From the NCBI GenBank assembly GCA_963816065.1, contig CAWFJG010000011.1, forward strand, positions 1 to 64,000: 64,000 nt of DNA, in the 5' to 3' direction. Below, piece after piece: positions 36,328 through 45,900 of this stretch (position 1 is its first letter; each line of letters starts with the position of its first letter). A model generated the notes under the pieces. It was not told where the DNA came from. It worked only from the letters and a program-made list of their open reading frames with translations, and made no database searches. The stretch comes from Roseiarcus sp963816065. GTDB lineage: Bacteria; Pseudomonadota; Alphaproteobacteria; Rhizobiales; Beijerinckiaceae. The position numbers and the translations under genes were made by a program.

Positions 36328-37476
36328 TTAATTGCCGTTCGGGAGGAGGCGCAGAATGTCGTGCGAGGTGGTGAAGACGAGCAGCATCGCCACCAGCAGG
36401 ATGCCGATTTTTAGGCCGATTTCCTGGGTTCGCTGGCTTAATGGCCGGCCGAGGGCGGCCTCGAATGCGTAGAAGACCAAGTGTCCGCCGTCGAGCAGCG
36501 GAATTGGCAACAGGTTCATGTAGCCGATCGACACCGAGAACCACGCGGCAAGGCTGAACAACTCCCACAGGCTAATCTTGGCGATCTCACCCGCCATCTG
36601 GGCCGCACCGATCAATCCCGAAACCTGGTCAGTCGACTCGCGCCCTGCGAAAACGCCCACAATGTAGGCGGATGTCGCCTTGACGATGAAACCGACCTGC
36701 GAAACTCCCCAGGCCGCGCAGGCCGGCGGAGCGCACCGCTCAATCATGACGTCGCTCGGATTGGCCGACGAGGCCAATCCGAGATGGCCCATGCGTCGTT
36801 TGCCGAAGACGCCCTGATCCACCACACTGACTTTCGGCGTCGCGGTCAAATCGACGACGCGCCCGTCGCGGTCGACGACGAAGGTCATCGGCAGGCCCGT
36901 GCTCAACAACGTCGCCTGCTGCAGGTCTTCGAAGCTGCCGATTGGATCGCCATCGACCGACTTGACGAGGTCGCCCGGCCGGAACCCTGCCGCGGCCGCC
37001 GGGCTCATCGGCTCGACACGGCCGATGCGCGCCATATGCTCGACTTTCCCGTAGGCCATGAACATCGCGGTGAAGATAACGAAAGCCAGCAGAAAGTTCG
37101 CGACGGGACCGGCGAGCACGATCGCGGCGCGGTTCAGCACCGGCTGAGCCGCGAGCGTCCGCGTCGAATCAACCGAAGGGGCGACCGGGCCGGCTTCGAT
37201 GCTCGCGACGTTGGCGTCGCCGTGGAACTTGACGTAGCCGCCCAGCGGTAGCGCCGCGATCCGCCAGCGGGTGCCGCGCGAATCGATTCGAGCGAACAGT
37301 TCCGGCCCGAAGCCGATCGAAAATGCGTCTATCCGCACGCCGCACCACCGGCCGACCAGATAGTGGCCGAGTTCGTGGATGAACACGATCGCGCTCAGGA
37401 TGACGACGAACGGCACAATGTACCATCCGAGCCAAGACAGGATGTCCGAAACCGTATGCAGAAGCGACATCGACAT
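36328..37476 (-). CDS. rseP: RIP metalloprotease RseP (site-2 protease)
   Basis: 382 residues; intramembrane zinc protease that clips anti-sigma factors and signal-peptide remnants. The active site HELGH is in the first helix (FVVILSAIVFIHELGHYLVG), with the second metal site LLPIPLLDGGHLVFYAFE (LDG) near the C-terminus. A PDZ domain lies between (VEPMSPAAAAGFRPGDLVKS). The start is ATG 37,476 (MSMSLLHTV) or 37,470. dxr, usual between cdsA and rseP in this class, is absent. Confidence 0.95.
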   Translation of the reverse strand: MSMSLLHTVSDILSWLGWYIVPFVVILSAIVFIHELGHYLVGRWCGVRIDAFSIGFGPELFARIDSRGTRWRIAALPLGGYVKFHGDANVASIEAGPVAPSVDSTRTLAAQPVLNRAAIVLAGPVANFLLAFVIFTAMFMAYGKVEHMARIGRVEPMSPAAAAGFRPGDLVKSVDGDPIGSFEDLQQATLLSTGLPMTFVVDRDGRVVDLTATPKVSVVDQGVFGKRRMGHLGLASSANPSDVMIERCAPPACAAWGVSQVGFIVKATSAYIVGVFAGRESTDQVSGLIGAAQMAGEIAKISLWELFSLAAWFSVSIGYMNLLPIPLLDGGHLVFYAFEAALGRPLSQRTQEIGLKIGILLVAMLLVFTTSHDILRLLPNGN

Positions 37477-37639
37477 CTCCGCGCGCACTAACGCGCGCCT
37501 TGCCGGCCGCAAAGCCAGCCCAATTCCGAAAGAATTTTTATCCGATTGTTACCCTCAGGCCAACAGGGCCAGGATCGCTCGTTAGCGATTCGTTATCGAT
37601 ATGGTGTATGGCGCGCTCCTGCGCTATGCCCGGAAGGGT

Positions 37640-38518
37640 TCACCACTCGAACAGCCCACTCGCGATGAAGGCGCCGCTGGAATGGGTCGCGGCGACGAGG
37701 GCGGCAAACATCGAGGCGGCGATGAAGGAATCCAGTCTGTCCATCAGGCCGCCGTGGCCGGGGATGAGGCGGCTCGAGTCCTTGACGCCGAAACTGCGCT
37801 TGACCGCGGATTCGAAAAGATCCCCGAGTTCCGACACGACCGCCGTCGCGAGTCCGAGTGTAAGCAGCCGGTCGATCCGGACCGGGCCAGGCGCGAAGAT
37901 CACGCCGACGAGGAGGCCGAGCGCGGCGCCCGCGAACGCGCCGGCGATCGCGCCCGACCAGGTCTTGCCCGGCGAGACGCTCGGCCAGAGCCTCGGACCC
38001 CCGATCGCGCGGCCGGCGAAAAAGGCGGCGACATCGACCCCCCAAACTATGGCGAAGAGCCAGAGAACGGCCGCCAGCCCGTAGATCGGGCTCGCCTCGA
38101 GGAGGCCGAGGCCGACGATCAGCGCGCCGGCGTAAAGTGTCCCCACGGCGGCCCAGATCCGGCGGCCCGGTCGGGCGACGAAACCGACCGCCGCCGCCGC
38201 GGCAATTAGCGTCGCGACGGCCGCGAACGCCCAGTTGTTCAGGGCACAGAGCGCGCTGGCGGCGAGGCAGACCGCGCCCACGCCGACGCGCTCGAGGATC
38301 CGCTCGCCATCGACGATCCGCTGCCATTCCCACAGCACGATCGATGCGGCGATCCACCAGAAGGCAATGAAGACGATCCCGCCGATCCAGGCGACGCCGA
38401 GGGCGACGAGCCCCATCGCGACCGCTGCGGCCACCCGCGGCCCGAGGTCTGGACCGATGCTGAAGACGCCTCTCCTCGTCGTCGGCCGGGCGTGCGCGTC
38501 GTCCGGGTTTGCGCTCAT
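37640..38518 (-). CDS. cdsA: Phosphatidate cytidylyltransferase CdsA
   Basis: 292 residues; makes CDP-diacylglycerol for phospholipid synthesis. About eight membrane helices (VAAAVAMGLVALGVAWIGGI, LWLFAIVWGVDVAAFFAGRA). The family signature SELGDLFESAVKRSFGVKDS and IPGHGGLMDRLDS is intact. ATG 38,518 (MSANPDDAHARPTTRRG) starts 10 bases after the uppS stop, so it belongs to the same operon. Confidence 0.94.
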   Translation of the reverse strand: MSANPDDAHARPTTRRGVFSIGPDLGPRVAAAVAMGLVALGVAWIGGIVFIAFWWIAASIVLWEWQRIVDGERILERVGVGAVCLAASALCALNNWAFAAVATLIAAAAAVGFVARPGRRIWAAVGTLYAGALIVGLGLLEASPIYGLAAVLWLFAIVWGVDVAAFFAGRAIGGPRLWPSVSPGKTWSGAIAGAFAGAALGLLVGVIFAPGPVRIDRLLTLGLATAVVSELGDLFESAVKRSFGVKDSSRLIPGHGGLMDRLDSFIAASMFAALVAATHSSGAFIASGLFEW

Positions 38519-38528
38519 CCGCCCGGGC

Positions 38529-39293
38529 TCACGAAGCGGACAAGACCGCTGGCGATTCGGAAACTGCGCCGAAACGGCGCTCGCGCGCCGCGTAGTGCTC
38601 GAGCGCCGCGACGAATGCAGCGTCGTCAAAATCCGGCCATAGGACCGGCATGAACACCAGTTCAGCATAGGCGGACTGCCAGAGCAGGAAGTTGGACAGC
38701 CGCATTTCCCCGGACGTTCGGATGATCAGGTCGGGATCGGGGATGTCGATTGTGTCGAGCCGGGCCGCGAAGTCCTCCTCGCCGATCGCGTCGGGATCGA
38801 TCAGGCCCCTGCGGGCCTCGCCAGCCAAGCGCCGCGCAGCTGCGACGATCTCCTGGCGCGAACCGTAGTTGAAGGCGACGACAAGGGTGAGGCCGGCGTT
38901 GGCGCGCGTGAGCGCCTCCGCCTCGTCGAGCAGGGCGAGAATGTCTGGAGCAAGACTGCTCCGCTCGCCGATGATCCGCACGCGCACGCCGCCGGCATGC
39001 AACTCGGCGAGGTCGTTGCGGATGAAGCGCTTCAGGAGCCCCATGAGCATCGCCACCTCGTCCGCCGGCCGACGCCAGTTCTCTGTCGAGAAGCTGTAGA
39101 TGGTCAGGAAGCGAACGTCATGGTCGATCGCCGATCGCACGGTGCGGCGCAACGCCTCGACGCCGCGCCGGTGGCCTTCGAAACGAGGCAATCCCCGCGC
39201 CTTGGCCCACCGGCCGTTGCCGTCCATGATGATGGCGACATGCGTCGGCGGCTGGTCGGAGCGCGAGCCGGCCGGGGAGCGAGCGTAGTTCAT
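38529..39293 (-). CDS. uppS: Isoprenyl transferase (undecaprenyl diphosphate synthase) UppS
   Basis: 254 residues; condenses isopentenyl units to the lipid carrier used for peptidoglycan and LPS. Motifs: HVAIIMDGNGRWAKARGLPR (catalytic Asp), GHRRGVEALRRTV, LTIYSFSTENWRRP, and RTSGEMRLSNFLLWQSAYAE. Starts at ATG 39,293, 29 bases after frr. Confidence 0.96.
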   Translation of the reverse strand: MNYARSPAGSRSDQPPTHVAIIMDGNGRWAKARGLPRFEGHRRGVEALRRTVRSAIDHDVRFLTIYSFSTENWRRPADEVAMLMGLLKRFIRNDLAELHAGGVRVRIIGERSSLAPDILALLDEAEALTRANAGLTLVVAFNYGSRQEIVAAARRLAGEARRGLIDPDAIGEEDFAARLDTIDIPDPDLIIRTSGEMRLSNFLLWQSAYAELVFMPVLWPDFDDAAFVAALEHYAARERRFGAVSESPAVLSAS

Positions 39294-39322
39294 GCAGGGA
39301 TCCTCGGTTCGCGGCTCTGAGC

Positions 39323-39889
39323 CTAGACCTGCATGATTTCCTTTTCCTTAGCCGCGAGCGAGGCGTCGATCTCCTTGATGGCGAGGTCGGTCGCCTTCTG
39401 CACCTCGGCGGCATGCTTGGCCTCGTCATCCTCGCTGATCGCATGCTCCTTGAGCAGCTTCTTGAGGATATCGATGCCGTCGCGGCGGATGTGCCGCACG
39501 GCGACCCGCGCGTCCTCCGTGTATTTGTGAGCGACTTTCACCATTTCCTTGCGGCGCTGCTCGTTGAGCTCCGGGATGCGAATGCGCAGCGTCGTCCCCT
39601 CGACCGTGGGGCTAAGGCCCAGATTCGAGTCCCGGATCGCCTTGTCGACGGCGTGCACCATGCTCTTATCCCAGACGGAGACCGCGAGCGCTCGCGGTTC
39701 TGGCACGCTGATGGTGGCGACCTGGTTGAGCGGCATCCGCTGCCCGTAGGCCTCGACATTGACCGGCTCCAGCAGGCTCGCGCTGGCGCGGCCTGTTCTC
39801 AGGCCTCCGAGTTCGTGCCTGAGCGACACGTGTGCGGCCTGCATCCGCCGCTTGAGATCTTCGAGATCGAATGTGGGCAATTGCGCCAT
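39323..39889 (-). CDS. frr: Ribosome recycling factor
   Basis: 188 residues; splits post-termination ribosomes with EF-G. Three-helix bundle sequence with LGGLRTGRASASLLEPVNVE, YGQRMPLNQVATISVPEPRA and RRDGIDILKKLLKE. Starts MAQLPTFDLEDLKRRM at ATG 39,889. pyrH and tsf, its usual upstream neighbours, are missing here; a DUF502 gene lies upstream. Confidence 0.96.
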   Translation of the reverse strand: MAQLPTFDLEDLKRRMQAAHVSLRHELGGLRTGRASASLLEPVNVEAYGQRMPLNQVATISVPEPRALAVSVWDKSMVHAVDKAIRDSNLGLSPTVEGTTLRIRIPELNEQRRKEMVKVAHKYTEDARVAVRHIRRDGIDILKKLLKEHAISEDDEAKHAAEVQKATDLAIKEIDASLAAKEKEIMQV

Positions 39890-40047
39890 CGTCGTCCTAC
39901 AGGGTGTCCAATCAAGCCGCCGTGCGGAAGCCGGCAAAAACCGCTGCGCTGAAAGCAGGCAACGCGGCTCGGCCGCCTCTTCCGAGCGGGCCGCCAGCCT
40001 CATTAGCATAGGTTTCCGAATGTGACAGCGTAGAAAGTCGGACACGC

Positions 40048-40755
40048 CTAGCCGGCTTGCGCCCTTTCGAGCTTGGCCCCCTCCGCCAGCGCCGCCAGCG
40101 CGGCGGGTCCCTCGGGCTGGATCAGCCCCGCGGACATGATGAGCTTGGCCGCCTCGTCGGCCGTGATCGGCAGTTCGATCACCTCGTCCGCGGCGATATA
40201 GAAAAAGAACCCGGTCGTTGGATTGGGCGTGCAAGGCAGGAACACCGACACCATCGGCTTTTCGCCAGGCAGCACGCCAGAGACTAGGGGGCCCGGATCG
40301 GAGGACAGGAACACGATCGACCAGCTTCCTTTGACCGGAAACTCGACGAGGCCGACCTTGCGGAATTGCGAACCGGATGGACTGAAGACCGTCTCGAACG
40401 CCTGCTTCAGTCCCTTGTAAAGACTGCGCACCACCGGCGTGCGATCGAGCATCGCTTCGCTGAAGCCGACCAACGTGCGGCCGATGATGTTGGCGGCGAG
40501 GAAGCCGAGCAGCGTCAGGCCAACGACCGCGATCACGACGCCCATGCCGGGAACGTGGAAAGGCAGATAGGCATCGGGCGACAGCGGCTTGGGAAGCACC
40601 GGCTTCACCCAATTGTCAATCGTGTCGATGACGAACCAGGCGACGTACGCCGTCAACGCCACCGGGCCGAACACGACGAGGCCGGTGAAGAACCACGACC
40701 GGAGCCGGTGCGCGAGCGAGCGGCGAAGGGAAATTGGCGAAGGGTCGGACTGCAT
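40048..40755 (-). CDS. DUF502 membrane protein
   Basis: 235 residues from ATG 40,755 (MQSDPSPISLRRSLAHRLRS). Two membrane helices (WFFTGLVVFGPVALTAYVAW and GMGVVIAVVGLTLLGFLAAN), then the DUF502 body: VRSLYKGLKQAFETVFSP, FRKVGLVEFPVKGSWSIVFL, and a Gly/Pro-rich VFLPCTPNPTTGFFFYI. Function unknown; widespread in Proteobacteria. Confidence 0.88.
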   Translation of the reverse strand: MQSDPSPISLRRSLAHRLRSWFFTGLVVFGPVALTAYVAWFVIDTIDNWVKPVLPKPLSPDAYLPFHVPGMGVVIAVVGLTLLGFLAANIIGRTLVGFSEAMLDRTPVVRSLYKGLKQAFETVFSPSGSQFRKVGLVEFPVKGSWSIVFLSSDPGPLVSGVLPGEKPMVSVFLPCTPNPTTGFFFYIAADEVIELPITADEAAKLIMSAGLIQPEGPAALAALAEGAKLERAQAG

Positions 40756-40844
40756 GGGGCCCAGGCGCGGTTGCGGCGCAAACGTGGCGGTTTGCCGTGG
40801 CGAATGCAAGGCCGCTCGGCCGCCGTCCACCGTCCGGGAGGGCT

Positions 40845-41273
40845 CTACTCGTCGCCCGATTCGTAGTCCTCGCAAGACCTGTCGAAGGCCGAGAGCGCGT
40901 CCTGGAGATAATCGGGCAGCAGCGCCATGCCGAGCAAGTATTTCCAGGTCGGCCCTTCGTGTCGGTCGACTGCGGACGCGACGGCGCTCTTCCAATCGTC
41001 GGCCTCGAAATCGCCCCGTCCAATCCATGCAAGCGCCACCAGCGCCGCCGCCTCGTCGACGTCGAGGTCGCGAATGAACTCGACAAGCTCGCGGCGGATC
41101 GCGTTGTTGGCGTCGGTAAGCACGATCCGCTCGCCGTCGTCGCTGGGATTGGAGGCGTCGGGAGATACGCCAACGTCCTCGCTGAACAGTTCGCGCGCCT
41201 TCTCGATGACGAAGCACACCTTCGCCGGATTGATTTCGGGCATCGGGCGCTCGCTGGCGTCGATTTCTCGCAT
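40845..41273 (-). CDS. DUF3775 protein
   Basis: 142 acidic residues starting MREIDASERPMPEINPAKVC. LSL-like sequence ELVEFIRDLDVDEAAALVAL, then WIGRGDFEADDWKSAVASAV and KYLLGMALLPDYLQDALSAF match the DUF3775 family of alphaproteobacteria. Soluble, no known function. A GGAAC-N16-AGTT sequence lies 52 bases upstream (41,325-41,349). Confidence 0.8.
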   Translation of the reverse strand: MREIDASERPMPEINPAKVCFVIEKARELFSEDVGVSPDASNPSDDGERIVLTDANNAIRRELVEFIRDLDVDEAAALVALAWIGRGDFEADDWKSAVASAVDRHEGPTWKYLLGMALLPDYLQDALSAFDRSCEDYESGDE

Positions 41274-41431
41274 GGGACGGCCTCTTCCTGCTTCGCGACT
41301 GTCGCCAACTCTCCGACCTTCGGCAACTCTTGGCGCCGGCGCCGGTTCCGCGCCTTGCGGCAGGTCAAAGCCGGAGAAAAATCTCGGGCTCGACGGGGCC
41401 GTAGCCGGCCCGAAGCCCGACGAAGCCTCCC

Positions 41432-43256
41432 TTACTCGACCGTCACGGACTTGGCGAGATTGCGCGGCTGGTCAGCGTCTTTACCCATGATCACCGCGGT
41501 GTGGTAGGCGAGCATCTGGACCGGAACGGCGTAGACAAGCGGCGCGAAATGTGCGCCGACGTCGGGCATGGCCAGGAAATGCTCGATCTCGACCGCCGCC
41601 TCCTCGGCCGCGTGACGCTCGCCGATCAGGATGAGCCGGCCGCCGCGCGCGGCGACCTCCTGCATGTTGGACACGGTCTTCTCGAACACCGCGTCGCGCG
41701 GCGCGATGACGACGACCGGCATGTCGACGTCGATGAGCGCGATCGGCCCGTGCTTGAGTTCGCCGGCGGCGTAGCCCTCGGCATGGATATAGCTCAATTC
41801 CTTGAGTTTCAGCGCGCCCTCGAGCGCCACCGGATAGCCGGTTCCGCGGCCGAGATAGAGCACGTCGCGGGCATGGGCGATGGCGCGCGCGAGCTTCTCG
41901 GTCGCCGCTTCGAGCTTCAGCGCCTCGGCGATGAGACCAGGCGCGGCGACAAGCTCGGCGAGAAGCGCGCCCTCCTCGGATTCGCCGATCGTCCCGCGCG
42001 CCCGCCCGAGCCCGAGCGCGAGCGCCGCCATCGCCGCCAGTTGGCAGGTGAAGGCCTTGGTCGAGGCGACGCCGATCTCCGGCCCTGCGAGGGTCGGCGC
42101 GGCGGCGTCGGTCAGCCGGGCGATGCTGGAATCGGGGACGTTGACGACGCCGATCGTCTTCGATCCGTTGGCCTTGACGTATCTCAGCGAGGCGAGAGAG
42201 TTCGCGGTCTCGCCCGATTGGGAAATAACGATCGAGAGGCCGTTCGGATCGACCGGGGCGTCCCGGTAGCGGTATTCGGAGGCGACGTCGATCTCGACCG
42301 GCAGCCGCGCGAAGCGCTCGATCCAGTACTTGCCGACCAGCCCGGCCATGTAGGCGGTGCCGCAACCGATGATCGTCAATCGCGGAGAGAGTCTTCGGGT
42401 CGACCGGCCAATCGAACGGCTTGAGCCGCATGGAGGCCATGTCGACGTAATGGGCCAGCGTGTGGCCCACGACTTCCGGCTGCTCGTGGATTTCCTTGGC
42501 CATGAAGTGACGGTAATTGCCCTTTTCGGCCAGCAGGCTTCCGGCGGGACTGCGCTGGATGCGGCGCTGGACGACCTTGCCGGAGGCGTCGTGCACCTCG
42601 GCGCCCGCGCGAGTCACCACCGCCCAGTCGCCCTCGTCGAGATAGGCGATCCGGTCGGTGAAGGGCGCCAGCGCCAGCGCGTCCGAGCCGAGATACATCG
42701 CGCCGTCGCCATAGCCGATGGCCAGCGGCGCTCCCCGCCGCGCCCCGATCAGGAGATCGTCATGCGCCTCGAACAGATAGACGAGCGCGAAGGCGCCGCG
42801 CATGCGCTTCAAGGCGGCGAACACGGCCTCGGAGGGCTGCTTGCCGGTCGCGAGTTCGTCCTCGACCACGAAGGCGGCGACCTCGGAGTCGGTTTCGCTG
42901 GCGAAGGCATAGCCCTTGGCCGACAGCTCCTCGCGCAGCGCCTTGAAGTTTTCGATGATGCCGTTGTGGACCACGGCGAGCCGGCGCGCGGCGTGCGGAT
43001 GGGCGTTCGCCTCGGTCGGCTTGCCGTGCGTCGCCCAGCGGGTGTGGCCAATGCCGATCGCGCCCCCGAGCGGTTCCGCGGCGAGCCTCGCCTCGAGGTT
43101 CTTGAGCTTGCCCTCGGCGCGACGCCGGGCGAGCCGGCCATTCTCCAGCGTCGCCACGCCTGCCAAGTCGTAGCCCCGGTATTCGAGCCGTTTGAGGGCG
43201 TCGACGATCGAACCCGCAACCGGGCCTTTGCCGAGCACGCCCACAATGCCGCACAT
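41432..43256 (-). CDS. glmS: Glutamine-fructose-6-phosphate aminotransferase GlmS (frameshifted)
   Basis: About 607 residues; makes glucosamine-6-phosphate, first step to UDP-GlcNAc for peptidoglycan and LPS. The N-terminal glutaminase starts MCGIVGVLGKGPVAGS with the catalytic Cys2, IGHTRWATHGKPTEANAHPH and VVHNGIIENF. Two SIS domains carry IIGCGTAYMAG, SQSGETANSLASLRYVKANG, STKAFTCQLAAMAAL and AYHTAVIMGKDADQPRNLAK. The frame changes near 42,380 between KTLSAI and TIIGCGTA. No glmU is adjacent. Confidence 0.95.
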
Positions 43257-43486
43257 CGCCTGGCCTTCCCTTAGGACCCGAATCGCTGTGCGATAGCGTT
43301 AGGGCGCCCGCCCGCGCCGCCACAAGTCGCTTTGGGCGACGGCAAGTCACTTTGGGTGAAGGAATGTGAATGGGCGCGCCTCGCGCGAGCCCGTAGGCGC
43401 AAGCCGAAGGACGATTGCGCGGCGCCGCACCGCGGGTTACCCATGCCAGCGGAGTTTCACACCCGGCCTGGACGGAGGAACGCGGG

Positions 43487-43957
43487 GTGAAAGACGGAAG
43501 CCGGCGGGAGCGACGGAAACGACGGGCGACGCCCGGCGTCGTGGCTTGCCGTTCGCCGCTCGTCGCCGTCGCCGCCGCGATCGCGCTCCTCTTCCAACTC
43601 GTCGCGATCCCCTATCATCAGGCCCGAGCGGCGCCGATCGCGGCGCAGGGCGTCCCCGACGTCGCCTCGATCGCCGCGGTCCTGAAAGCGGCCTTCGGCG
43701 ACGCCGCCTCGCTCTGTGTCCAGTCCGACGGCAAGGGCGGCCCTGACGCGCCGGCGGGCGACTGCGACGACCATTGCCGGCTCTGCCGGTTCGCCGCGCA
43801 GGCGGCGGCGCTCGTCGCGCCCGACCTGCCCGTTTTGCCGGCGCGCTTCGAGCTTCCCGTCCGGACGCTCGGCGCGGCGCCCGAAGCCGGCGCCCTCCCC
43901 GGGCCCCGATCGGTCACAATCGCGCCCGCGGGCCGCCCCTTGCCGTCTGAGACCTGA
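43487..43957 (+). CDS. DUF2946-like exported protein, copper cluster
   Basis: 156 residues from GTG 43,487, with GGAGG six bases upstream. One membrane or signal helix (LVAVAAAIALLFQLVAIPYH), then a Cys/His site DCDDHCRLCRFAA, which resembles the C-terminal Cys-x-x-Cys of DUF2946 proteins found beside copper genes. A role in periplasmic copper handling is inferred from this and from the three genes that follow. Confidence 0.6.
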   Translation: MKDGSRRERRKRRATPGVVACRSPLVAVAAAIALLFQLVAIPYHQARAAPIAAQGVPDVASIAAVLKAAFGDAASLCVQSDGKGGPDAPAGDCDDHCRLCRFAAQAAALVAPDLPVLPARFELPVRTLGAAPEAGALPGPRSVTIAPAGRPLPSET

Positions 43958-44088
43958 CCTCGTCCGGTCACGCCCGCCCGATGGGGCGCGCGCCGACCGT
44001 CTGTCCTCAATTCGAAGATTTCCCCACCAGCGCAATGGACTGGCCGCTCTCTTCAACGGCCCTGCCGTCGCCTCAAGGACTGCAACTC

Positions 44089-44448
44089 ATGCAGAAGTTT
44101 GTCGTTATGCTTTGCGCCGCGCTGGTCGTCGCCGCGACGGCGACCGCGGCTTTCGCCCACGCCCATCTCGTCAACGCCGCCCCCGCCGCGGCCGCAACGG
44201 TCACCGCCCCTAGCCAGATCCGACTTGTGTTTAGCGAAGGCGTCGAGCCGAAGTTTTCCGGCCTGACGTTGACGAGTCCGGGCGGCGCCGCCGCGCTCGG
44301 TCCGGCCTCGGTGGAGGCCGGCCATCCAAATGTGCTGATCGTGCCGGTCGCCAAGCCGCTGTCGCCCGGCGACTATACCGTAAGGTGGTATGCCGTGTCG
44401 GTCGACACGCACAAGACGCAAGGAACCTTCGCGTTCACCGTGAAGTGA
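44089..44448 (+). CDS. copC: Copper resistance protein CopC
   Basis: 119 residues; periplasmic copper-binding beta-sandwich (CopC/YobA). The signal peptide MQKFVVMLCAALVVAATATA ends AFA, leaving mature HAHLVNAAPAAAATVTA, where the N-terminal His binds Cu(II). Then IRLVFSEGVEPKFSGLTL and the final DYTVRWYAVSVDTHKTQGTF with the second His ligand. Start ATG 44,089. Upstream of PCuAC and CopD genes. Confidence 0.92.
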   Translation: MQKFVVMLCAALVVAATATAAFAHAHLVNAAPAAAATVTAPSQIRLVFSEGVEPKFSGLTLTSPGGAAALGPASVEAGHPNVLIVPVAKPLSPGDYTVRWYAVSVDTHKTQGTFAFTVK

Positions 44449-44512
44449 CCGAGACGGGCGACCTCAGGCTCGCCGAGCGCCCGATCAAACCCGCAAACAA
44501 GGAACGCCACCC

Positions 44513-44995
44513 ATGATCCGCTTTTCCGCTCCCCTCCTCGCGCTCGCGCTTGCCGCGGCGGCCGCCCCTGCCCTCGCCCAGGACTTCAAGGCCGGCGACA
44601 TCACCGTCGACAAGGCCTGGTCGCGCGCCACGCCCAAGGGCGCAGACACGGGCGCGGGCTATCTGACCATTCACAACAATGGCGCGACGCCCGACAAGCT
44701 GACCGGCGGCTCCGCCGATTTCGCCGCCGTCGAAATCCACGCGATGAAGATTCAGGATGGGGTCATGCTGATGCGCGAACTGAAGGACGGGCTCAACATT
44801 CCCGCCCACGGCACGATCCGTCTGGCGCCGGGCGGCTATCACATCATGTTCACCCATCTGACGAAGCCGCTCGAGAAGGGCCAGACGGTGACCGCGACGC
44901 TCACCTTCGAGCACGGCGGACCGGTGAGCGTGCAATTCCCGGTGCAGGCCGTCGGCGCCGCCTCGCCCGCGCCGATGAACGGCATGAAGATGTGA
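44513..44995 (+). CDS. Periplasmic copper chaperone PCuAC
   Basis: 160 residues with a signal peptide (MIRFSAPLLALALAAAAAPA ending ALAQ). PCuAC fold: KAWSRATPKGADTGAGYLTI, then VEIHAMKIQDGVMLMRELKD and LAPGGYHIMFTHLTKPLEKG, which supply the His/Met ligands (H-x-M, M, H-x-M) for Cu(I). It delivers copper to cytochrome oxidase CuA sites in the known cases. The C-terminal MNGMKM adds further methionines. Confidence 0.92.
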   Translation: MIRFSAPLLALALAAAAAPALAQDFKAGDITVDKAWSRATPKGADTGAGYLTIHNNGATPDKLTGGSADFAAVEIHAMKIQDGVMLMRELKDGLNIPAHGTIRLAPGGYHIMFTHLTKPLEKGQTVTATLTFEHGGPVSVQFPVQAVGAASPAPMNGMKM

Positions 44996-45020
44996 GGGCG
45001 CTGCGCCGCCACGGCCGCAG

Positions 45021-45890
45021 GTGACGCCGCTCGTCCTCTGCCGGTTCGCCCACTTTCTGGCGGCGATGCTGGTCTTCGGATCCAGCGCCTATCTGCGGCT
45101 CTACGCGCCAGCCGGTTTGCGGCGGTCGCTGTCGCCCGCGGTGCGGAGGCTGGCCATCGCCGCGAGTCTGACTGCGCTCGTGACCGCCGTTCTTTGGCTT
45201 TCGCTGGAGGCGGCGTCGATGGCGGACGACTGGAGCGCGGCGGCCGATCCGGGCGCCATTGGCGCCGTCCTCATCGACACCGTATTCGGCCGGGCCTGGA
45301 CTGTGCATCTTGCCTTGGCGGCAGTGCTTGTTGTCGCCGTCCTGGCGGGAAGCGGTCGCTGGACAGCGATCGCCGGTCTCTCCTGCCTGATGCTGGCGAG
45401 CCTTGCGCTCGTCGGCCATGCCGCGATGCAAACCGGAGTCGAAGGGATCCTCCATCGCGCCAATCACGCCGCGCACCTGCTCGCCGCGGGCGCCTGGATC
45501 GGCGGTCTTGTCCCGTTCGTCCTCACCCTCGACGCTTGCGCCCGCGACCCGCTCCGAAGCGACGCCGTGACGGCGATGATGCGCTTCTCGTTCTGGGGAC
45601 ATTTCGTCGTCGCGGCGATCGTGGCCACCGGAATCGTCAACATCGCGCTGACCTCCGGCCATCCGCCGTGGCCGCCGACGACGCCCTACCGCGCGCTGCT
45701 CGACGTCAAGCTCGCCGTCGTCGCCGTGATGATCGGGCTCGCGCTCGTAAACCGATATGCGCTCGTGCCGCGGCTCAAGGCGGGCGCACGGGCGCTCGTC
45801 GCGCTGCGAACAATCAGCCTCGTCAATGTCGCCCTCGGAACGCTGGTCGTCGCGCTGGTCAGCGTCTTCGCCCTGCTCGATCCGGCCTGA
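45021..45890 (+). CDS. copD: Copper resistance protein CopD
   Basis: 289 residues from GTG 45,021, only 25 bases after the PCuAC stop. About eight membrane helices (FAHFLAAMLVFGSSAYLRLY, LVTAVLWLSLEAASMADDW, VFGRAWTVHLALAAVLVVAV). Conserved histidines in HAAHLLAAGAWIGGLVPFVL and SFWGHFVVAAIVATGIVN match the CopD domain, thought to move copper across the inner membrane. It is the last gene of the copper operon; the insertion sequence starts 10 bases after its stop. Confidence 0.92.
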   Translation: MTPLVLCRFAHFLAAMLVFGSSAYLRLYAPAGLRRSLSPAVRRLAIAASLTALVTAVLWLSLEAASMADDWSAAADPGAIGAVLIDTVFGRAWTVHLALAAVLVVAVLAGSGRWTAIAGLSCLMLASLALVGHAAMQTGVEGILHRANHAAHLLAAGAWIGGLVPFVLTLDACARDPLRSDAVTAMMRFSFWGHFVVAAIVATGIVNIALTSGHPPWPPTTPYRALLDVKLAVVAVMIGLALVNRYALVPRLKAGARALVALRTISLVNVALGTLVVALVSVFALLDPA

Positions 45891-45900
45891 GCGCGATGCC
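45889..45900. repeat. Target-site duplication, left
   Basis: GAGCGCGATGCC, identical to 47,152-47,163 on the other side of the ISAs1 element. Its first two bases are the end of the copD stop codon. Twelve bases is a little longer than the 8-10 usual for this IS family, so the flank may match by chance at one end. Confidence 0.75.
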
